Below, piece by piece: positions 31,367 to 36,247 of a DNA stretch of 36,247 bases. Made by a program: the position numbers and the translations under genes. The notes below the pieces were generated by a model. The model was not told the origin of the DNA and did not search any database. It was given only the letters and a program-made list of their open reading frames with translations. Where the stretch lies: assembly GCF_001653135.1 (NCBI RefSeq), contig NZ_BDDS01000028.1, forward strand, positions 1-36,247, in the 5' to 3' direction. Source of the stretch: Pseudoalteromonas neustonica (GTDB taxonomy: Bacteria > Pseudomonadota > Gammaproteobacteria > Enterobacterales > Alteromonadaceae). The stretch's first letter is position 1, and each line of letters begins with the position of its first letter.

Positions 31367-32002
31367 ATGAATAAAGAAAAACGTCACCAAATACTCACGC
31401 GCCTGCGCGACGATAACCCACATCCAGAAACCGAGCTTGAATATTCAAGCCCGTTTGAGCTACTTGTTGCAGTAACGCTATCAGCGCAAGCAACCGATGT
31501 GGGCGTAAATAAAGCCACACGTAAGCTGTTTCCGGTTGCCAATACACCACAAGCTATTTTAGATTTAGGTCACGATACACTGCGTGATTACATTAAAACT
31601 ATCGGTTTATTTAATTCAAAAGCCGCCAACGTTTATAAAATGTGTGAAATTCTCGTCAATCAACATAATAGTATTGTGCCTGAAAATCGCGAAGCCCTAG
31701 AAGCCCTACCCGGCGTTGGCCGTAAAACTGCAAATGTAGTGCTCAACACCGCCTTCGGCTGGCCCGTAATAGCGGTAGACACACATATTTTTCGTGTATC
31801 TAACCGTACCAAACTCGCCATGGGTAAAGACGTTGTAGCGGTTGAGCAAAAGCTCGAAAAAGTGATCCCCAAAGAATTCAAAGTCGATGTACACCACTGG
31901 CTCATTTTACATGGTCGTTATACTTGCGTGGCGCGTAAGCCTAAGTGCGGCAGCTGTATTATTGAAGACTTGTGTGAGTTTAAAGATAAGACTGAAATTT
32001 AA
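31367..32002 (+). CDS. nth: Endonuclease III (DNA glycosylase/AP lyase)
   Basis: A 211-aa base-excision repair enzyme that removes oxidised pyrimidines and cuts the strand. The helix-hairpin-helix motif LPGVGRKTANV carries the catalytic Lys, and IAVDTHIFRV carries the catalytic Asp. The 4Fe-4S cluster site at the C-terminus is C-x6-C-x2-C-x5-C (CVARKPKCGSCIIEDLC). The length equals E. coli Nth, and MNKEKRHQILTRLR fits the family start, so 31367 is chosen over an in-frame ATG 15 bases earlier. It is the usual last gene of the rsx operon. A second, partial copy of its middle lies at 36007-36120. Confidence 0.96.
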   Translation: MNKEKRHQILTRLRDDNPHPETELEYSSPFELLVAVTLSAQATDVGVNKATRKLFPVANTPQAILDLGHDTLRDYIKTIGLFNSKAANVYKMCEILVNQHNSIVPENREALEALPGVGRKTANVVLNTAFGWPVIAVDTHIFRVSNRTKLAMGKDVVAVEQKLEKVIPKEFKVDVHHWLILHGRYTCVARKPKCGSCIIEDLCEFKDKTEI

Positions 32003-32059
32003 GTCACACTAATTAATATCTAATTTAAGCTTACTCTACTGCTTAATTAAAACTTATCA

Positions 32060-32079
32060 GGGAGAATTATAAAACTCCC
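32060..32079. terminator. Small hairpin between nth and the defence gene
   Basis: GGGAG (32060-32064) and CTCCC (32075-32079) form a short stem with a 10-base loop between the convergent nth and SIR2-STAND genes. The T-run quality is poor on both strands. Confidence 0.35.
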
Positions 32080-32105
32080 CCATCAAAAAAATAATATTGA
32101 AAGAT

Positions 32106-35100
32106 TTAACTTGGAAGCGCTTTCAACTCAGTGTTGCCCTGATTGAATGGATTCAAGCTTGTACCATAAGTTCGTTTTATCCACTTAGCTTGCTTTTCAA
32201 CTAATGACGAAATATCAGGGTTTCCAGGTAGTGGATAATCATCTGGTTTATAACGTCCTAAGTTGGGTTGTTTTAATAATAAAAATCTGTGTTGCCAATA
32301 TCGATAATGATGCCTTTTAGTTAACCCCAACCCTTGCTCATAAATAGTTTCGAAATCTAAACTATCAGCTTTTTGTAAAAATCGAGCATAAAAATAAAGA
32401 GCTTGCACATAATAAAACTTAATATGGCTTAAGTCTGGTAATGCTGATTGGTAATACCGAATTATATTCTCATTCAGCTCATTATGTTCTAGCTCAGACA
32501 ACAGCTCATGCTCGCATGAAAAAGCATACATCAACTTTTTTAAACCTCGGGTATAAGGGTTAACGCTAACCAACTTATCTATAGTTTCATAGCTCACATA
32601 AGTTTCACGAGATTTAAGATAAGTTAACTGCACCCTTGCTCTATGCTCATTTTCATGTAAATCATCAATGAAATGATTTAGTTGATTTAGATCGATTGCA
32701 CCATATAAATAACATTGTGCCTCATAATAATGTAAGTTTGGTTTAACAAGGCTCATTAAGGGTTCAACATTCATTGCAACTTGAACATCCGACGCCCCCA
32801 AAACGATGTACTTATATGAATTCATCTTTATGCTATGAACAATCCTATCAAGCACATAACCTTCCATCTCATATAGATCTGTTGCGATATTAAAAACAAT
32901 TATTTCAAGTACTCGACCTCTCTCATATTTTCCTGAAATAGCCGATAACGACTCAATTGTAATTAAAGATTTTAATTGCTCATAACCAGCATCAAAGTCA
33001 CCGTTATAAAAACTCACTCTAAGCTTAATGAGTTTCCATGCGGTTATTACCTGGGCTTCATTACTTTTTGTTGTAAGCCCTTCAATATTAATTGCTTCGA
33101 AGGCAGCTAATAATTCAGAGCCTAGATTTAAATCAATTGAAAAATCACAAATGTTATCAACCATCTCAAAGTAATCTTCTACTTCATCTTCACTTTTTAT
33201 TACATTGCCCTCAATGCCGTAACTAAGCGCGGCTATTAAATTATTAAAAAGAGATGAAAATATTAGATTAGATTTTTTATTAGTTTTATCAAGTTCCCGA
33301 ATAAACTCCATAACTTGTTGATTATAACTAAACGCTTGTTTAAATAATTCAAGCTTATCTTTTTCTAACGTATGTTGTTCAAACTGAAAGCGAGCAAAAC
33401 GTTGAATAACCGACTGTAATGAATAAAACCCACCGTAAGCTTCAACTAATGATTTATTTGTAAGTACGGCAATATCTTTATCACTAATCGGCTTTTTCAA
33501 TTTATTTGCCTCTTCGTTTCTATCCCTCCTCTTACTTTCTGTTATTAAACGTTTAAACGTATCTAGGTCTATTCCGTCAGGAAATAACGAGAAGGATTCC
33601 AATGTGCGCTTCTGATGCTCTTGCAATGAATCATAAGAATAAAGAATAGAAACATAAAGAGACTCTTGACGATTAATATTCATATCAACTTCATCGTCAA
33701 ACATTAAAGTTAAGTCTTCTTCTTTAACCTTATCAAAAAAGTCGTCTTCTAACTCTTGCTTTAACTCTTTTAAGTTTTTACCCGCTGGCATACCGTCACA
33801 AATTAACTTAATGGCTAACGGGTTATTATTAAGAAGTGGCTCTAAAATCTTTCTACGCGCAAACTCTTGATCTTTATCACTGCGATAACCGTTTTTAGTT
33901 AGGCGATTAAATAATGCTAACGCTTCTTCAGACTCCATTTGCCGAAATGGCAACACATCTTCCCACTCTGTATTAATGCTTTCTCTTGAGGTCACCAACA
34001 CATTTGCATACATTAGTGTTTGCGATAACAATAACCTAACTTGTTCTACTTCTTGCTTGTTTAGGCTTTTATCCGCTTGTTTTAAATACAATAAACTTTC
34101 TAAGTTATCAAAAATCAGTAAACGCTGTCGCTGATCATGATGTTTTGCTAAGTGACCAAATAAATCTTCAGCGGCACGTAAGTTAAAGGCACTGCCGATG
34201 TGTATTTCAAGCTGATTGCTACTTGAGATATGTTCACAATCAATAAAATTCACACCTGCATCAAAATGCCCGCGATTCGCTAATTCCAATGCCACTTTTT
34301 TTGCTATTGTTGTTTTACCTAAGCCACCACTGCCTTTAATTGTTAATAACCTTTGTTTGTTGGCTGCTTTAGCAAGCTTTTGGCTGATATCCGCTAAATC
34401 AGATAAACGCCCTGTAAAGCCTTGCAATTCACTTGTATTAATACCTTTAGGTAGTAATGGTTGATACTTATGCCAATGCTGACGGTTTTCTGGTTTCAGA
34501 GATGCTAATAACTCACCGCTAATATGCACAGATTGAACATCACTTTTATCAATGAAGTGTTTAACATCCGGCCTTTTAAATAGTTGATGCGCTAATTTAT
34601 CAAGAGCTTTAAGATCTTTGCCTTGTTGATTTAACAGAGGAAAAACCAGTAATGGAAACTTAACTTGCCCTAGTTCTTGCTCATTCAATAGTTTATCTGT
34701 GATCAACACTGTTATTTTAGCATTAATTGGTAAGCTACTTTCTAGTTCATCAATTGCTAAGTAATCACTACAAGCGTTGTCGTCTTCAATCAACAACCCA
34801 CTACTCGTTGTTTTGGCTAATAAAAATAAAATGGAATAATCATCAGCCTCCATTAAGTTACTTTCAGTAAAAGCTTGTTGCGAAATAGGATATTTAAACT
34901 TTTTAAGTTTTGCGATGATATCCGAATCATCTATTGGTTTATCTAAAGGTGAGGCTGTAAATAGACCAATTTTATCGTGCTTATTTGGTTCTTCCTTAAG
35001 TGGTTGAATTGATTCTTTTGGTTGCTGTTCTTGTTGATTTTTGCATTCAACCAATTGATGTACAGCATCAATTAACGGTTGACCAAAGTCACTAAAAGTA

Positions 35101-35903
35101 ATTGTATTAACTGGGATGCCAGTCAATTTAGCATCAATTGCCTGCTTATCACTTTCTCTTACTAGCGCATAATGAGGACCAGTATTATTATCAAACAATT
35201 TATTTTGTTTTACTATTGCAGCCAATAGCTCTGCGTCATCAAGTGAACAACCAATAAAAAGAATAATCTTGTTGCTTAACAGCTCTTTGAACTTGGTAAG
35301 CGCAGCCTGATAATGTTCTTCTGCATCTTCTTGGTATAACCGATTATATGATTGTGGAGTAAGCACCATATGCTTAGGATTTTCGATTTTACCATGCAAA
35401 TGCCAAAGCATTTCTTGGGAGCCATTACGTGAAAATTCTGCAAGTCGATTTGTATTTTCGTTATCAAAAGCACAAACATTAACTGATTCTGTATGTGCCC
35501 ATTCTAATACCTTGTCATAATTTAAGGTTACAAGCCTGTTACTTAATTGCCAAATTGCTTGTGGTAACGCCTTACAGCTATCGTCCAATTGAGTGAAATC
35601 TATTACAAATTGGGATTGCATAAAATCATACCAGCGCCTGCCTGACAATTGCTCTTGAGCTTCTTGTGCAGCTTGTTGGAGCTTTTCTTTCTTCACAAGC
35701 AATTTTACTAGATGACTATCATCTAATAACTCTTCATCTTCCAATCTTTCTGCTGCAAAATTAAGTAGTTCAGGCCAAGATGGAAAAGCCCTACTCCCAT
35801 CTTTGTTTTCGACAGACATAGAAACACCTGCACCAATTAAAGGAATAACGTCATTGCTAGCTAAGTATTTTTTTAAAGATTGGGGAATTAAAAGTTCTGC
35901 CAT
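32106..35903 (-). CDS. SIR2-STAND NTPase, probable antiphage defence protein
   Basis: A 1265-aa multidomain protein. Residues about 1-290 are a SIR2-like NADase domain: PLIGAGVSMS (24-28 is GAGVS), VTLNYDKVLEWA near 126, WHLHGKI near 166 and LFIGCSLDDAELL near 216. About 315-480 is an alpha/beta region of unknown type starting IGLFTASPLDKP. An NB-ARC-like STAND NTPase follows, opening FTGRLSDL: Walker A GSGGLGKT at 524-531, Walker B LLIFDNLESL near 597, VLVTSRES near 636 and NNNPLAIKL near 692. The remaining 450 residues are helical, TPR-like, and likely sense the trigger. SIR2 and SIR2-STAND (Avs5-like) proteins kill the infected cell by NAD+ depletion; that role here is inference. It stands as a single gene between nth and an nth fragment. 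The ribosome site is weak. Confidence 0.85.
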   Translation of the reverse strand: MAELLIPQSLKKYLASNDVIPLIGAGVSMSVENKDGSRAFPSWPELLNFAAERLEDEELLDDSHLVKLLVKKEKLQQAAQEAQEQLSGRRWYDFMQSQFVIDFTQLDDSCKALPQAIWQLSNRLVTLNYDKVLEWAHTESVNVCAFDNENTNRLAEFSRNGSQEMLWHLHGKIENPKHMVLTPQSYNRLYQEDAEEHYQAALTKFKELLSNKIILFIGCSLDDAELLAAIVKQNKLFDNNTGPHYALVRESDKQAIDAKLTGIPVNTITFSDFGQPLIDAVHQLVECKNQQEQQPKESIQPLKEEPNKHDKIGLFTASPLDKPIDDSDIIAKLKKFKYPISQQAFTESNLMEADDYSILFLLAKTTSSGLLIEDDNACSDYLAIDELESSLPINAKITVLITDKLLNEQELGQVKFPLLVFPLLNQQGKDLKALDKLAHQLFKRPDVKHFIDKSDVQSVHISGELLASLKPENRQHWHKYQPLLPKGINTSELQGFTGRLSDLADISQKLAKAANKQRLLTIKGSGGLGKTTIAKKVALELANRGHFDAGVNFIDCEHISSSNQLEIHIGSAFNLRAAEDLFGHLAKHHDQRQRLLIFDNLESLLYLKQADKSLNKQEVEQVRLLLSQTLMYANVLVTSRESINTEWEDVLPFRQMESEEALALFNRLTKNGYRSDKDQEFARRKILEPLLNNNPLAIKLICDGMPAGKNLKELKQELEDDFFDKVKEEDLTLMFDDEVDMNINRQESLYVSILYSYDSLQEHQKRTLESFSLFPDGIDLDTFKRLITESKRRDRNEEANKLKKPISDKDIAVLTNKSLVEAYGGFYSLQSVIQRFARFQFEQHTLEKDKLELFKQAFSYNQQVMEFIRELDKTNKKSNLIFSSLFNNLIAALSYGIEGNVIKSEDEVEDYFEMVDNICDFSIDLNLGSELLAAFEAINIEGLTTKSNEAQVITAWKLIKLRVSFYNGDFDAGYEQLKSLITIESLSAISGKYERGRVLEIIVFNIATDLYEMEGYVLDRIVHSIKMNSYKYIVLGASDVQVAMNVEPLMSLVKPNLHYYEAQCYLYGAIDLNQLNHFIDDLHENEHRARVQLTYLKSRETYVSYETIDKLVSVNPYTRGLKKLMYAFSCEHELLSELEHNELNENIIRYYQSALPDLSHIKFYYVQALYFYARFLQKADSLDFETIYEQGLGLTKRHHYRYWQHRFLLLKQPNLGRYKPDDYPLPGNPDISSLVEKQAKWIKRTYGTSLNPFNQGNTELKALPS

Positions 35904-36006
35904 GAAAAATCCATATTATTTTATTGCTTTAGGCACTATGCCACTGAAAAGCAGGGAAATTCAAGTGCTATTATACTTTCAACCTGACAACTACCTTGCT
36001 TATCTC

Positions 36007-36120
36007 TCGGCTGGCCCGTAATCGCGGTAGACACACATATTTTTCGCGTATCTAACCGAACTAAACTCGCCATGGGTAAAGATGTAGTAGCCGTTGAGCA
36101 AAAGCTTGAAAAGGTAGTCC
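36007..36120 (+). pseudogene. Internal fragment of a second nth copy
   Basis: About 112 bases match nth from the codons for GWPVIAVDTHIFRV to KLEKV (the stretch starting at 31759), with 11 base differences, nearly all at silent third positions, or about 90% identity. It starts abruptly after TCTC and ends exactly at the IS66-type terminus. It cannot make protein. The silent divergence says it comes from another strain's allele rather than from a recent copy of the resident gene. Confidence 0.85.
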
Positions 36121-36247
36121 GTAAGCGTCTAGCAAAGTGCACCTGCCAGTAATTCGTCAAACCGATTAAGCTATTTCTGAATTTCAATTAGGAGATAGCC
36201 ATGAGAAAAACACGTAGCCTTGAGCAGTGGCGTAACATTATCGAAGA
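36121..36247 (+). mobile_element. Left end of an IS66-family insertion sequence
   Basis: The sequence switches at 36121 from the nth fragment to GTAAGCGTCTAGCAAAGTGC, which has the GTAAGCG tip typical of IS66 elements. A transposition gene starts 80 bases inside. The rest lies outside the window, so the 8-bp target duplication cannot be checked. Confidence 0.75.
36201..36247 (+). CDS. IS66-family accessory protein TnpA, first 15 residues
   Basis: Only the N-terminus is visible: MRKTRSLEQWRNIIE, the usual opening of the small IS66 OrfA (TnpA, HTH protein) whose consensus has an xxxxEQW motif. GGAGA stands well placed before the ATG. The gene runs off the window end. Confidence 0.7.
   Translation, partial: MRKTRSLEQWRNIIE

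Noticed and set aside
35936..36187. 83-aa frame on the minus strand across the nth fragment
   Set aside because: It is the antisense of the nth piece joined to IS66 DNA; the same antisense frame exists opposite intact nth.

Overview
The window looks like chromosomal DNA of a marine gammaproteobacterium of the Alteromonadales, most likely Pseudoalteromonas or a close relative. This rests on low GC content, an Rnf/Rsx operon ending in nth with an Nth protein very close to the E. coli one, divergent queE/queC, a uvrB operon, four identical tRNA-Asn genes, and palindromic intergenic repeats of the kind common in that group. Genus assignment is inference. Both ends lie inside insertion sequences (an IS4-family transposase on the left, the tip of an IS66-type element on the right), which is what a draft contig broken at repeats looks like.

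Region 1 (1-10.9 kb) is accessory. It opens with the IS4 transposase and a decayed AAA ATPase gene. A self-contained cluster on the + strand follows: an HTH plus AAA-ATPase regulator split by an A8 tract, an ECF sigma factor, and two copies of an ECF-type promoter flanking a strong hairpin. Then come four paralogous proteins of exactly 206 aa, a small ORF ending in a canonical -1 slippery heptamer, several small unknown proteins with shared leader hairpins, a GH18 chitinase-like protein without a signal peptide, and a double-LysM protein. I do not recognise this combination. It is the best candidate here for an undescribed system: a dedicated sigma factor and ATPase regulator driving a set of secreted, surface or cytoplasmic beta-rich proteins plus glycan-directed proteins.

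Region 2 (11.3-20.9 kb) is mostly core: a SAM methyltransferase, queE and queC (7-deazaguanine/queuosine synthesis), an ICMT-like membrane methyltransferase, a small PspB-like membrane protein, an unknown 338-aa protein, and a leftward operon of a MATE exporter, uvrB, an RlmI-like methyltransferase and a TrmK-like methyltransferase.

Region 3 (20.9-25.2 kb) has about 1 kb of non-coding DNA with a perfect dyad of two DnaA-box-like sites, four tRNA-Asn genes behind a near-consensus promoter, a LapD-like degenerate GGDEF/EAL receptor, and two palindromic MITE-like repeats.

Region 4 (25.2-32.0 kb) is rsxABCDGE-nth, encoding the ion- or redox-driven Rnf/Rsx electron-transfer complex and endonuclease III. 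RsxC carries a long C-terminal Ala/Lys repeat tail.

Region 5 (32.1 kb to the end) holds a 1265-aa SIR2-STAND NTPase of the antiphage-defence type, inserted directly after nth. On its far side lies a second, roughly 90% identical internal fragment of nth, cut off by the IS66-type element. This points to acquisition of a defence gene at the nth 3' end.
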